This document shows, in pieces, positions 8,823 to 18,157 of a DNA stretch of 64,000 nt. A model generated the notes under the pieces. It had not been told where the DNA came from, made no database searches, and was given only the letters and a program-made list of their open reading frames with translations. The translations under genes were made by a program, and so were the position numbers. Source of the DNA: Arenibacter sp040216555. Its GTDB lineage: Bacteria > Bacteroidota > Bacteroidia > Flavobacteriales > Flavobacteriaceae. Location: contig JAVJOW010000008.1 of the NCBI GenBank assembly GCA_040216555.1, forward strand, positions 124,001 through 188,000, in the 5' to 3' direction. Within the stretch, counting starts at the first letter, position 1, and the number at the start of each line of letters is the position of its first letter.

Positions 8823-11585
8823 CTAGGGTTTTAACTTTCCTGCAGAATAGCTAAATTGATAGGTACCCGAGCCCAATTCAAGTTGCACACCTTCCTCCGT
8901 TTGTTTTAATGTTTTTAATACTTCTGATTTCATTTTGCCGTTATTTAGCAAAATATTGTCCGCTGTGGCTTTAGCCAAGGTAACAGTGGCCGTGGTATTT
9001 GCCGGAATCATTACTTCATAATAAAAATTTCCATCCTTAATTTCCCAAGCAGATTTTATCTTTCCGTAAAGGGATAAGAACTCAGCATTTGCAGAAGTCA
9101 ATCCACCTCCAGGGTGGGGATCAAAAATGATATGTTTATATCCCGGGTTCTCTGGGTCAATTTTTAAACCGCCTACATGGGTATAGAGCCATTCGCCAAT
9201 AGCGCCGTACGAATAGTGGTTAAAACTGTTCATACCTTCAATAATGGTACCGTCCGGTTTTTGCGTATCCCAGCGTTCCCAAATGGTGGTAGCCCCCATA
9301 GTTATAGGATAAAGCCAGGAAGGGAATTCCTTGCGTTTTAATAACATAAAGGCCAAGTCATCGCGACCTATTTTGGATAGTGTAGTGCAGAGTAACGGGG
9401 TACCTAAAAACCCAGTGGTCAAGTGTCCGAATTTCTCTATATCGGCCGCAAAATATGCCGCCGACTTATCCATTAAACTTTCAGGAATCAAATCGAAGGA
9501 AATGGCCATGGCATAGGCAGTTTGCGTATGGGAGACCAAACGCCCATTGGGTGTAATATATTCTTGCCCAAAGGCTTTCTTTATGTTTTTGGCCTGTTCT
9601 TCATACTTGCCAACATCTTCTTTGTTACCAATAATGGAAGCTATTTTGGCTAAAAGTGTGGTGGAATAATAGGCATAGGCCGTCGCGATCAAATCTTTCT
9701 CGGTTACCGAACCATTATAGTCGGGCTTATCCGCGTTATAGGCCAACCAGTCGCCCCAGTGCCAGTGCTTGGGGTCGTTCCATAAGTAATCGTCACCTGC
9801 TCTTACCGCCATATAATCTACCCAGCCTTTCATACTTTCATACTGTTCTTCCAAGATTCTTTTATCCCCGTAGGACTGGTATACCGTCCAAGGTATAATT
9901 ACGGCAGCATCGGCCCATCCGGTGGCACCTCCCTGGGCAGCTACACCTGTTGCGTCGCTTAGAATATCCGGTATTACATTAGGCACCAATCCGTTCCCGT
10001 GTTGATCCAGTGCTAAATCTTTTAACCACTTTGTATAAAATGAGGCAACATCAAAATTATAGGCAGCGGTCATACTAAATACCTGGGCATCACCTGTCCA
10101 ACCAGCTCTTTCATCGCGTTGCGGACAATCTGTAGGGATATCCAAAAAATTATCTTTCTGTCCCCACTGAATATTGCTCTGTAACTGATTGACCATTGGG
10201 TCGGAGGTAGTAAAGCTGCCAGTAGGGGAAATATCCGAATGAATGACTATCCCCGTGATATCATCCAAACTCAAGGTGCCAGGATAATCAATTACCTGAA
10301 TAAATCGAAACCCATGGGATGTAAAATGGGGTTCAAAAATTTCCTCTCCTTCGCCTTTCAATGTGTATATATCTGTTGCCTCGGCGGCTCGCAGGTTCTT
10401 GGTGTAAAAATTGCCGTCCTTATCCAGTACTTCTGCAAATTTTAGGGTGACCTGATCACCTTTTTCACCTTTTACCCTCATGCGTGCCCATCCAACAATA
10501 TTCTGACCCAGGTCCAGAACTACTTCTCCTTTAGGGGTAGTAATCAGTTTTTTGGGTTTTATTTCTTCTATAGCTTTTACTGGAGGACCTTGGGGGGCCA
10601 CCAATATTTCCTTGGAATGGTCAAGGATTTGGACCTTGGTCCAATTGTTATCATCAAATCCGCTCTGGGCCCAACCGTCCATTTCTAAACGTGCATCGTA
10701 CTTTTCACCGTTATACATATCGGATTCCAAAATGGGTCCGTAGGAAGCCTTCCAATCCCCATTGCTTACAATGGTCTCCTTTGTTCCGTCAGCATAATTG
10801 ATGTGAAGCTGCACCAACAAGGCAATTTGCTTTCCATAATAGGCATAGTCGCCTTTCCAACCAATGTTACCACGGTACCAGCCATCACCCACTATAGCTC
10901 CTATAGCGTTATTGTCCTTTAACATATCGGTTACATCATAGGTTTGATACTGCAATCTTTTGTTATAGGTGGTATAACCAGGAGTAAAAAAGTCGTTTCC
11001 TACTTTTTCGCCGTTCAGATATAATTCATAGACCCCTAAGGAAGTTACCTGAACTTTGGCAGATTTGATTGTTTTTTGGGTATTGAACTCGGTTCTAAAA
11101 TACTGGGAAGGGTGCGATTTTTTTTCTGTGGTAATATCGTCCATGGCAATATAAGAAGCGGTCCAAAGTGACTTATCCAAAATACCCATTTCCCAGAATG
11201 CCGGGCTACTCCATGAAGTTGCACGGTTTTTATTGTCCCAGATCCTTACCTGCCAATAAACGCGTTGCATTGAGGTAAGCGCTGGTCCACCGTAAACAAC
11301 GTTTACAGATTGGTCGCTTTCTACTTTTTGTGAAGACCAGATAAGATTTTTGCCGCTTGTCAGGTTTTTCATGGAATCGGCAACCCGAATTTCGTAGGCG
11401 GTCTGCATTACATTTTGGTCATCGGAATGCAACTGCCAACTCAACCTTGGCTTTTCCACATCAATACCAATAGGGTTTATTTTGTATTCCGTGACCAGTT
11501 GTGTTACTTCCTTCTTTTTTATAGAAAAGGAAGTGATAATACCTAAGAGAAGTATAAGTGAAACTTGTTGAATGGTTGTTCTCAA
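8823..11585 (-). CDS. GH78 alpha-L-rhamnosidase
   Basis: Inverting glycosidase releasing terminal alpha-L-rhamnose. The first 20 residues form a signal peptide. The N-terminal part (NPIGIDVEKPRLSWQL) is the Bacteroidetes GH78 Fn3-like domain, followed by the carbohydrate-binding beta domains with ELYLNGEKVG and FFTPGYTTYNKRLQYQTYD. The (alpha/alpha)6 catalytic domain carries DCPQRDERAGWTGDAQ (from residue 486), the family signature with catalytic acids, and later WERWDT and SFNHYSYGAIGEWLY. A C-terminal beta-sandwich ends the 920-residue protein, a usual length. It has its own operator-promoter 33 nt upstream and is transcribed away from the sulfatase/GH105 operon. It ends at a shared terminator with the GMC gene. 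About 2.7 kb of the same architecture recurs as a second GH78 at 26,949. Confidence 0.95.
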   Translation of the reverse strand: MRTTIQQVSLILLLGIITSFSIKKKEVTQLVTEYKINPIGIDVEKPRLSWQLHSDDQNVMQTAYEIRVADSMKNLTSGKNLIWSSQKVESDQSVNVVYGGPALTSMQRVYWQVRIWDNKNRATSWSSPAFWEMGILDKSLWTASYIAMDDITTEKKSHPSQYFRTEFNTQKTIKSAKVQVTSLGVYELYLNGEKVGNDFFTPGYTTYNKRLQYQTYDVTDMLKDNNAIGAIVGDGWYRGNIGWKGDYAYYGKQIALLVQLHINYADGTKETIVSNGDWKASYGPILESDMYNGEKYDARLEMDGWAQSGFDDNNWTKVQILDHSKEILVAPQGPPVKAIEEIKPKKLITTPKGEVVLDLGQNIVGWARMRVKGEKGDQVTLKFAEVLDKDGNFYTKNLRAAEATDIYTLKGEGEEIFEPHFTSHGFRFIQVIDYPGTLSLDDITGIVIHSDISPTGSFTTSDPMVNQLQSNIQWGQKDNFLDIPTDCPQRDERAGWTGDAQVFSMTAAYNFDVASFYTKWLKDLALDQHGNGLVPNVIPDILSDATGVAAQGGATGWADAAVIIPWTVYQSYGDKRILEEQYESMKGWVDYMAVRAGDDYLWNDPKHWHWGDWLAYNADKPDYNGSVTEKDLIATAYAYYSTTLLAKIASIIGNKEDVGKYEEQAKNIKKAFGQEYITPNGRLVSHTQTAYAMAISFDLIPESLMDKSAAYFAADIEKFGHLTTGFLGTPLLCTTLSKIGRDDLAFMLLKRKEFPSWLYPITMGATTIWERWDTQKPDGTIIEGMNSFNHYSYGAIGEWLYTHVGGLKIDPENPGYKHIIFDPHPGGGLTSANAEFLSLYGKIKSAWEIKDGNFYYEVMIPANTTATVTLAKATADNILLNNGKMKSEVLKTLKQTEEGVQLELGSGTYQFSYSAGKLKP

Positions 11586-11617
11586 GATAGTTGTTGTTTA
11601 GGAGTTGATATGATAGT

Positions 11618-11663
11618 CAAAAATATCGATCGGGGAAGGAAAATGCATCCTGCTCTGTCCTGT
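11618..11663 (-). promoter_or_regulatory. RCAG-type activator site and -7 box upstream of GH78
   Basis: In gene orientation ACAGGACAGAGCAGGAT (11663-11647) precedes TATTTTTG (11625-11618), a perfect TAnnTTTG -7 box, by exactly 21 nt. The predicted leader is about 30 nt. This is the clearest member of the five-promoter set. Confidence 0.8.
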
Positions 11664-11740
11664 TGATTTGGTATTGCAAAAACAACAAATATCCCCATTG
11701 CCCAAAGTTTCACAGGACAAAAAATGAGATGTAGAAGTAT

Positions 11741-13264
11741 CTATTGGGGCGCTCCAATAACCTTTATCGGGCTACCGTCCGATCCGTTGGTGCTAGCTTT
11801 ATTCTCTACAAAATAGGGCTGAAAGGTATAGGATGAATTTGGGTCCCATTGGGCATTGGTTTTAGGCAAGTACCTTTTTAACTGTTTTATTTCTTCCCTA
11901 TATTCCGGATTTTCAGCTTGATTGGCAAACTCGTTCGGATCGTACCGGTGATCATAAAACTCTTCTCCCCCGTCTTCATATTGAATGTATCGAAACTTAT
12001 CTGTTTTTACGGTATGGTTGTTCCTTCCAAATGTCGTAAGGGCAACCAAAGGTTCTTCCATATCCTTATCGAGCATAAGTGGCACCAAACTTTTACCTTC
12101 GTTTCTATCATATGCATCCAACCCACATAATTCCAAAAGAGTCGGGTAAATGGAAAGTAATTCTACCGGTTTGTCAATTATCCTGCCCATAGGCAGATTG
12201 GGTGCGGCGAACAATAGTGGTGCATTGGTAGCAGAATTCCATAGGGCGTGCTTGGCAAAGGTGCCCTTCTCCCCTAATCGATATCCATGGTCGGACCACA
12301 GGACAATAACGGTATTATCTGCATAATTACTATTGTCCAGGGCATCTATCAATCGGCCTATTTCATAATCCACATAGCTAATGCACGCCAAATAAGCCTG
12401 GATAATTTTAGGCCATTCCCCACTTTCAATGGCCCATTCCGTAGAGGGCATCATGGGAAGGTCATTGATCTGCAGTGCAACTGGTGGAACATCGTTAAGA
12501 TCATCTTTCCTATATGGTCTTGTTTTTATACTATCCAAGGGATGCATATCGAACCATTTTTGCGGCACGTATAGGGGTACATGTACCCGTAAAAAACCGA
12601 TTCCCATAAAAAACGGCTTGTCATACTCCCTGTTAAAACGTTCGGCCACCCAGTCTACCGATTTATGATCGGGCATTAGGTAATCGGCTTCGGGAAATGC
12701 GCCCCAATCCGTACTTGTTCTCCCGTATTTTTCTCTATCCGCTGTGCCATAGCCGTCCCAAACAAAACGTTCCGGCGGATATGGTCCAAAACCCTTCACC
12801 CTACCACCGGATTCATCAAAAGTACCGTCGGGAGCATGGTCATGAAATAATTTTCCGATTCCCATGGTATGGTATCCATTGTTCTTGAAGTATTCGGGCA
12901 GCATAACAATGTCTTTGGTTGCCGGATTTTCGGAACGAATCTTATTGTCGTCTATCATACCATAAATACCAGTGGTGGACGGGCGCAGACCAGTCATTAA
13001 GGAGGCCCGTGAAGGTCCGCACAAAGGAGCCTGACAATGGGCATCGGAAAACATTATGCCCCTTGCAGCCAATTTATCCAGATTGGGGGTCTTTGTATTG
13101 GAATACCTATCTAAAACCCCTAACATATTGTTGAGATCATCCACCGCAATAAAAAGTACATTGGGGTGTTCTTTTGAAATGGCTTCGCCTTTTTTATCTC
13201 CTTCCTTACAGGCGTTCAAAAGCAGTAACCCAAGTAAAAAAACTGTATAAACTCCATTTTTCAT
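11741..13264 (-). CDS. S1 sulfatase, iduronate-2-sulfatase-like (S1_7 type), lipoprotein
   Basis: Formylglycine sulfatase predicted to act on sulfated uronate or a neighbouring sugar. The signal ends in LLNAC (Cys19). NVLFIAVDDLNN supplies the first metal aspartates, CGPSRASLMTG (Cys82) is the maturation motif, and KLFHDH plus VLWSDHGYRLGEKG are characteristic of iduronate-2-sulfatase-like S1_7 enzymes, as is the SRASLMTGLRPSTTGIY segment. Length 507 is usual. It is the last gene of an apparent operon with a GH105 and a putative lyase (29-nt gap to the upstream gene). The following gap contains the GH78 promoter. Substrate preference is inferred from subfamily only. Confidence 0.92.
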   Translation of the reverse strand: MKNGVYTVFLLGLLLLNACKEGDKKGEAISKEHPNVLFIAVDDLNNMLGVLDRYSNTKTPNLDKLAARGIMFSDAHCQAPLCGPSRASLMTGLRPSTTGIYGMIDDNKIRSENPATKDIVMLPEYFKNNGYHTMGIGKLFHDHAPDGTFDESGGRVKGFGPYPPERFVWDGYGTADREKYGRTSTDWGAFPEADYLMPDHKSVDWVAERFNREYDKPFFMGIGFLRVHVPLYVPQKWFDMHPLDSIKTRPYRKDDLNDVPPVALQINDLPMMPSTEWAIESGEWPKIIQAYLACISYVDYEIGRLIDALDNSNYADNTVIVLWSDHGYRLGEKGTFAKHALWNSATNAPLLFAAPNLPMGRIIDKPVELLSIYPTLLELCGLDAYDRNEGKSLVPLMLDKDMEEPLVALTTFGRNNHTVKTDKFRYIQYEDGGEEFYDHRYDPNEFANQAENPEYREEIKQLKRYLPKTNAQWDPNSSYTFQPYFVENKASTNGSDGSPIKVIGAPQ

Positions 13265-13293
13265 TTATAGCGCGGATTTTTTTTATCGAGGTT

Positions 13294-15207
13294 TTATAAA
13301 ACTTCAATATTTATTTCTACTGCCGTTGTTGTTTCTTCAAAAAAGGCCATGATGGGCAGGGCCTCTGCCCCAGGTACCATATTGAATGTTCTTTCCCCTG
13401 GAGTTTCTTTTATCACCAAAGGTACATTGGCCTTGATGCTCACTAGGCCTTCGGGCTTTTGAACCGTAATTTCGTTCGGATTTGGTTGCGCTACTTGCTC
13501 CCCGGTAGGAGATATTATGGGGAGTACGAATGCCGTTTTTAATTTTATGGGTTGGGCAGTTTTTGCAGAAATCCGTATTACATCCTTTGAACAAGTATAG
13601 GTCAGCTCAAAATCCGATGCCGTCTCTGGGACCGCTTCATTTTCTTCGTTCTTGAGTTGCGCTTTGGCCTTTAACCGTATTTCTCCCCTGGCATCCTCTG
13701 AGGTCATGGTTGCCGCCCTATCAAATATATTGCTGTACCAAACATCGTCCTTAAATGTTTCCACACGAGGGGTAAAGGCAAAATCTTCCCCAGGGTTGGG
13801 TTGCTGATTATAAGGTTCTACCAATTTATAAATGGCCATACTGGCCGCGCACAGCAGGCCTACCTTGTTATGGTACAATACCGACAGGGCCCCTCCGGTT
13901 GCCTGTCTGTAATGGCCATCCTTGTAAATGGCATCATAGGCCGTGACCGTTCCGCGCCAATCGCCTCGGGCAAAAAGATGGGTATCCAATTCGGCAAAAT
14001 ACTTTATTCCGTCCGCAATGGTTCTGGGCAAGGGAGCTGTAGTATTTATTTCGGGAAGGTGATCCCAATGATCGAGCATTGCGGCCAGATTTTTGGAGTG
14101 CGAAAACGTATGGTGCACACAGGGTTTTATACCATGCGATAGGTAGTGGATACCTCCGTGCAACAGTCCATCGGCAGTGCAGCGACGCAGCAATTCTGTA
14201 CTTTTAACCGCGGCCGTGCCCAATGCAGGGTTTTTGTGGGCCATCATTCCGAATGCAGGTTGACATCCATCGGTGGTTCTACTTCCCCAGTATGTCCATT
14301 TAAATTGACGCGTCCCCCAACTATTGTCCCAGCCCCCATCGGGCAACATAAATTCCAAATGGCTATTCAAGGATCTGGTAATGAGGTTCAACAGATCTTC
14401 ATCATTGGCCTGCAGGGCATACATCACCAGACTGTTCATGGACTCTTCAACGTTATAACCAAGATCAACTGCCGGTAACCCCTTGGCACTTCGCTTATCG
14501 CTTGGCTTCCCTTCTCCGAACAACAACTGGTTTGGTTCTGTAAAAAAAGCCTTGACTTCCTCGGCCAACTCCTTGCTACGGGCTATATAGCTTTCATTGC
14601 CAAGCACCCTGCCTATCAGGTTGAGCCCGTAGAGGGCAGTAGCCGGATAGTTTATATTGGTGAATGATATGGTAAACCTCTGATATATGAATTCTGCTGC
14701 TTTTTCCAAACGATCTTTCCAACGTTGATGTCTGGCATCATCCAGTAGATCGCCATAATAATGTAAGGCCTCGGCAAGGGCTATAGCACCAAAAATAGTA
14801 GTGCCGTTCCACGATTTGGGATCCAGCCCATTGGACCAACTACCATCCGGAAGACTAACATTGCTTTCCCATTCAAAGGCAGCTATTCCGGCATCCAGGT
14901 ATTTCTTTTCACCTGTAGCCTTTGCCATATGCAAGAAAGGGTAAACAGCATCCATACTACGTGCATGAACCACATCACAAGCAGGGCATTTCAACATACC
15001 GTGTACCTTGGCATCACTTGGATCAATAACTTGAACACGGATCATTCCATCACACCAGTCCTTTAACAAATCGAATGCCAGCTTCCTAAACTCTGCAGAA
15101 TGTGTCGGCTCAGTTTTCTGGGCACAGGAATTTAGCCACGAAGCCATGGGGAGCGTTAAACCTATTCCGCCTATTGTTGAGAGTTGTATAAATGCCTTGC
15201 GTTCCAT
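13294..15207 (-). CDS. Putative (alpha/alpha)-toroid lyase or hydrolase lipoprotein
   Basis: Not firmly recognised. The N-terminus ERKAFIQLSTIGG followed by a hydrophobic stretch and LNSC (Cys28) is a lipoprotein signal of a type often seen on exported lyases. The body is helical with regularly spaced aromatic-rich segments such as GGWDNSWGTRQFKWTYWGSR and GLLHGGIHYLSHG, as in toroidal polysaccharide lyases, and a beta-rich C-terminal part from about residue 460. VHGMLKCPACDVVHAR near residue 68-83 could bind a metal through CPAC and histidines. It lies between GH105 and an S1_7-like sulfatase in a lyase-type degradation locus, so an ulvan-lyase-like role (for example PL40-like) is plausible but unproven. 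Length 637. Confidence 0.6.
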   Translation of the reverse strand: MERKAFIQLSTIGGIGLTLPMASWLNSCAQKTEPTHSAEFRKLAFDLLKDWCDGMIRVQVIDPSDAKVHGMLKCPACDVVHARSMDAVYPFLHMAKATGEKKYLDAGIAAFEWESNVSLPDGSWSNGLDPKSWNGTTIFGAIALAEALHYYGDLLDDARHQRWKDRLEKAAEFIYQRFTISFTNINYPATALYGLNLIGRVLGNESYIARSKELAEEVKAFFTEPNQLLFGEGKPSDKRSAKGLPAVDLGYNVEESMNSLVMYALQANDEDLLNLITRSLNSHLEFMLPDGGWDNSWGTRQFKWTYWGSRTTDGCQPAFGMMAHKNPALGTAAVKSTELLRRCTADGLLHGGIHYLSHGIKPCVHHTFSHSKNLAAMLDHWDHLPEINTTAPLPRTIADGIKYFAELDTHLFARGDWRGTVTAYDAIYKDGHYRQATGGALSVLYHNKVGLLCAASMAIYKLVEPYNQQPNPGEDFAFTPRVETFKDDVWYSNIFDRAATMTSEDARGEIRLKAKAQLKNEENEAVPETASDFELTYTCSKDVIRISAKTAQPIKLKTAFVLPIISPTGEQVAQPNPNEITVQKPEGLVSIKANVPLVIKETPGERTFNMVPGAEALPIMAFFEETTTAVEINIEVL

Positions 15208-15268
15208 CTGCCTTATTTATTTGGTTTAGCTTTTTATCTGTGATACGGGATGATTATTGGATCCTTTA

Positions 15269-16372
15269 TTAATTGCCACCAACCATTTTGTATATCTCAG
15301 AACCTGCACTTAAAAAAGCTCCTGTTCCGTATACTTCGGTTTTATCAGGGCTTGCATTTCCGGGTTCGGCACCAATGGGCTGTACATACCCCAACATACC
15401 ATCTTCATTTACATAACCTGCCATGGCATTCCACCCTTTGGTTACCGCTTTTTTGTATTTGGCACCTTTTAGTATTCCATTATTGATGCCCCATGTTAAA
15501 CCATATACAAAGAATGAGGAACCGCTTGTTTCCGGAGTAGGGTAAAATTCCTGGCCCAACAAGCTCATTGCCCAATGTCCTTGTGGAGTCTGCAGTTCCA
15601 GAAGCTTGGCGGACATTTTATTGTAAATGTCCAGGAAGTAATCATATTCTTTGGTCTGCGGTTTTAAATTGGAAAGAATATCCGCGAGACCGGCATAGAC
15701 CCATCCATTTCCGCGTCCCCAAAATATTTTGGTACCCTGATCTAGCTTACCTTTAAATCTTTCGTCCCTATAATATAAGTGTTCTTCGGCGTCAAATAAG
15801 AATTCAGTAGTAGCCATGTACTCTTCGAACATGAAGTCCAAATATTTCTGTTCCCCGGTAATATTATACAGGTCGGCCCAAACAGGAGGCGACATAAAAA
15901 GCGCGTCGCACCAATTCCATCGATCTTGATGATATGGGGTTCCCCAGTTTAATTTTGTACGCGCAGGATGGTACATAAGAAAATCAAATTGTTCCATAGT
16001 AGGCGCCAACATTTTTTCCTCACCGTATTTTCTATAGAGCTCGGCATACATGCGGCCGACAGCATGATCATCGGCATGGTATTTTCTTTCGTGCAATTGC
16101 CAATCGTTCTGATTGCCAATACCTTTTAACCAATTAAAATAGGTGTCATCATTAGCCATTTGGGCCCATTTGGCCATACCTACATATAGTGCGGCATTGG
16201 TCCAATGCAGCGGATGGTGCGGATTTTTATTACTGTAACTGTCATTGATATGGTCCATTTGCCAATCGGCAACCCTTTTCATAATGGTTCTGACCTCTTC
16301 TGGTTTTATTTCCTGAGCAAAACATAAATGACTTAGCAATAAGGAAATGAGCAGTAATTGAAATGTTTTCAT
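15269..16372 (-). CDS. GH105 unsaturated uronyl hydrolase
   Basis: Hydrolyses the 4,5-unsaturated uronic acid left at the non-reducing end after lyase action, feeding unsaturated uronate to central metabolism. A signal peptide ending LCFAQ places it outside the cytoplasm. The (alpha/alpha)6 fold is recognisable from NAALYVGMAKWA, YHADDHAVGRMYAELY (catalytic Asp region), DALFMSPP, FWGRGNGWVYAGL and SGSSFFVYGLTWGINNGIL, all in the YteR/YesR order. Length 367 is normal. First gene of the operon GH105, putative lyase, S1_7 sulfatase (61-nt gap to the next gene), driven by an RCAG-site promoter. Its presence is the best sign that the locus degrades a uronate-containing glycan through lyases. Confidence 0.93.
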   Translation of the reverse strand: MKTFQLLLISLLLSHLCFAQEIKPEEVRTIMKRVADWQMDHINDSYSNKNPHHPLHWTNAALYVGMAKWAQMANDDTYFNWLKGIGNQNDWQLHERKYHADDHAVGRMYAELYRKYGEEKMLAPTMEQFDFLMYHPARTKLNWGTPYHQDRWNWCDALFMSPPVWADLYNITGEQKYLDFMFEEYMATTEFLFDAEEHLYYRDERFKGKLDQGTKIFWGRGNGWVYAGLADILSNLKPQTKEYDYFLDIYNKMSAKLLELQTPQGHWAMSLLGQEFYPTPETSGSSFFVYGLTWGINNGILKGAKYKKAVTKGWNAMAGYVNEDGMLGYVQPIGAEPGNASPDKTEVYGTGAFLSAGSEIYKMVGGN

Positions 16373-16459
16373 GTAGTGTTTTTAAGTGATAGATTTTCTT
16401 GAATTAATTATGTCCTAATCTTCTAAATAAATCTGGGTTACAAATAAGAATGTCCTTTA

Positions 16460-16505
16460 CAATTTTACTGGACTTTAAATGAATTTGCATCCTGTACTGT
16501 CCTGT
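16460..16505 (-). promoter_or_regulatory. RCAG-type activator site and -7 box upstream of the GH105 operon
   Basis: In gene orientation ACAGGACAGTACAGGAT (16505-16489) is followed after 21 nt by TAAAATTG (16467-16460), one mismatch from TAnnTTTG. The predicted leader is about 85 nt. Confidence 0.75.
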
Positions 16506-16650
16506 GGTTCATTCAATCACCTGATAAATTTATACACCGCCAAAGGGAAGTATGAAAGGGATACTGGAGTCCATTCCGTAATAATATCTTACTGCCATTA
16601 AAGGATTTGGATATTGTAAATAGAAAAAACCTTTCTTATTGAGTTAAACA

Positions 16651-16680
16651 AAAAATGCGGGTCCTAGGACCCGCATTTTT
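16651..16680. terminator. Intrinsic terminator, 30-bp perfect palindrome
   Basis: AAAAATGCGGGTCC and its exact reverse complement GGACCCGCATTTTT flank a central TA. It lies 23 nt past the stop of the sulfatase at 16,703 and is the expected end of the SusC-SusD-sulfatase transcript; it also separates it from the GH105 promoter. Confidence 0.85.
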
Positions 16681-16702
16681 CAAATTACCGTGATAATATA
16701 TT

Positions 16703-18142
16703 TTAGTTGGTATAGGGCACTGTGCCGGTCTCATCAACCGGGTATCCCCATTTTTTAATGTATTCCATTCCTGGAAGAAATTCGTCCCCGGTTTCTTTCA
16801 ATCGGTGTGCCAGCTGTTTTTCCAATTCATCCTGCAGCGTACTATAACCCTCGTTACCTACAAGGTTGAAGAGTTGGTAGGGGTCATTGATATTGTCGAA
16901 AAGTAACCAAGGGCCGTTCAAATCGCGGGCATAGGTATATTGCAGGGTCTTTATGGCCCTGTACTCCCTTGCCCCATGTTGTACCTTGTTCCATTGTCCA
17001 AAGGGCTGTACACAGGTGAGCAGGGTGGCATGGCCTATATCTTCCTTCCCTTCCATATAAGGTCTATAATCCAATCCTTCCACCGTATCGGGGATGAGAA
17101 TATTACAAAGGCTTAAGAGGGTGGGCATAATATCTTCCGAATTCATTAGAGCCTCCCTTTCTCCTGGCGGAATTTTTAGTTTTTCAGGAATATGGTAAAG
17201 CATGGGCACCCTGGCCGATTCTTCATAGGGTTGTTGTTTTTTATAGGCACCGTGCGATCCCAAAAGATCGCCGTGATCTGCAGTAAAGACAATAATGGTA
17301 TTCTCAAATTGTCCGGAATCCTTTAGATTTTTGATCAGCTTGCCTATCATATCATCCAGTGCCGCTATATGGGCATAATAACCTGCCAGATCTTTTTTTG
17401 CACGTTCCTTAAGGCTATCGGGCACATTTTTTCGAAGCTCAATCTTTTCCGGATCAAAGCGGTTTCTATATTCTAATGGTGCGGTGTGGTAAGGCGCGTG
17501 AGGGGTACCATAGGAAAGGATCATCATAAACGGATTCTGGGACGACTTTTTTTCGTTTATATATTTTATAGCAGCATCGGTCTGTGCAAAGGTGTCATAA
17601 CCGTCCCAAATTTTTCTATTAGGGTCCTCGTTGTCATAGTACACAGATTCATTGTAATCATGGGTGCATTCGTTGCCTTTCCAAAACTTGAACCCCTGTC
17701 TCCGTTGTCCGGGTGCTACATTCTGTAGCCTGCCATGTCCGTCCAAATGCCATTTTCCGATGTAGCCGGTATCGTATCCTTCCTTGTTGAACACTTTTGC
17801 AATGGTTACCGCATTGGTGTCCAGCTGCACGTCGTTCATAAAGACCCCATGCGTCAATGGACGTTGCCCGGTCAAAAGAGATGCCCTGAACGGGGAACAT
17901 ACGGGCATACCGGAAACCGCATTTTTAAAATTGACGCTTATGGCGGCCAAACTATCCAAATGTGGGGTGTCTACATTGGGATCGCCCGCATAGCCGGTAG
18001 CCTGGGCCCGCCATTGATCGGTTAAAAGTACCAATACATTAGGCTGGGTAGCCTTTGGGGCTTCTGCGGTATTCTTATTCTCTGCGCAACTCCCCAGTAA
18101 GATAATACCCAACAAAAGGATTAAATAACTGCTTTTTTTCAT
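16703..18142 (-). CDS. S1 sulfatase lipoprotein
   Basis: Formylglycine-dependent sulfatase. The lipoprotein signal ends LLGSC (Cys19). NVLVLLTDQWRAQATGYAGD is the first metal-binding strand with the DQ pair, CSPFRASLLTG (Cys82) is the maturation motif with the required arginine, GKWHLDG is the substrate/metal lysine-histidine segment, and VFTADHGDLLGSHGAYKKQ holds the second metal pair. Length 479 is typical. The start is 15 nt from the stop of the upstream sulfatase, so the two are co-transcribed, perhaps with SusCD further upstream. The subfamily resembles the S1_11/S1_16 group, but I cannot assign it from sequence alone. Confidence 0.92.
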   Translation of the reverse strand: MKKSSYLILLLGIILLGSCAENKNTAEAPKATQPNVLVLLTDQWRAQATGYAGDPNVDTPHLDSLAAISVNFKNAVSGMPVCSPFRASLLTGQRPLTHGVFMNDVQLDTNAVTIAKVFNKEGYDTGYIGKWHLDGHGRLQNVAPGQRRQGFKFWKGNECTHDYNESVYYDNEDPNRKIWDGYDTFAQTDAAIKYINEKKSSQNPFMMILSYGTPHAPYHTAPLEYRNRFDPEKIELRKNVPDSLKERAKKDLAGYYAHIAALDDMIGKLIKNLKDSGQFENTIIVFTADHGDLLGSHGAYKKQQPYEESARVPMLYHIPEKLKIPPGEREALMNSEDIMPTLLSLCNILIPDTVEGLDYRPYMEGKEDIGHATLLTCVQPFGQWNKVQHGAREYRAIKTLQYTYARDLNGPWLLFDNINDPYQLFNLVGNEGYSTLQDELEKQLAHRLKETGDEFLPGMEYIKKWGYPVDETGTVPYTN

Positions 18143-18157
18143 GTCTATTTTTCTTGT

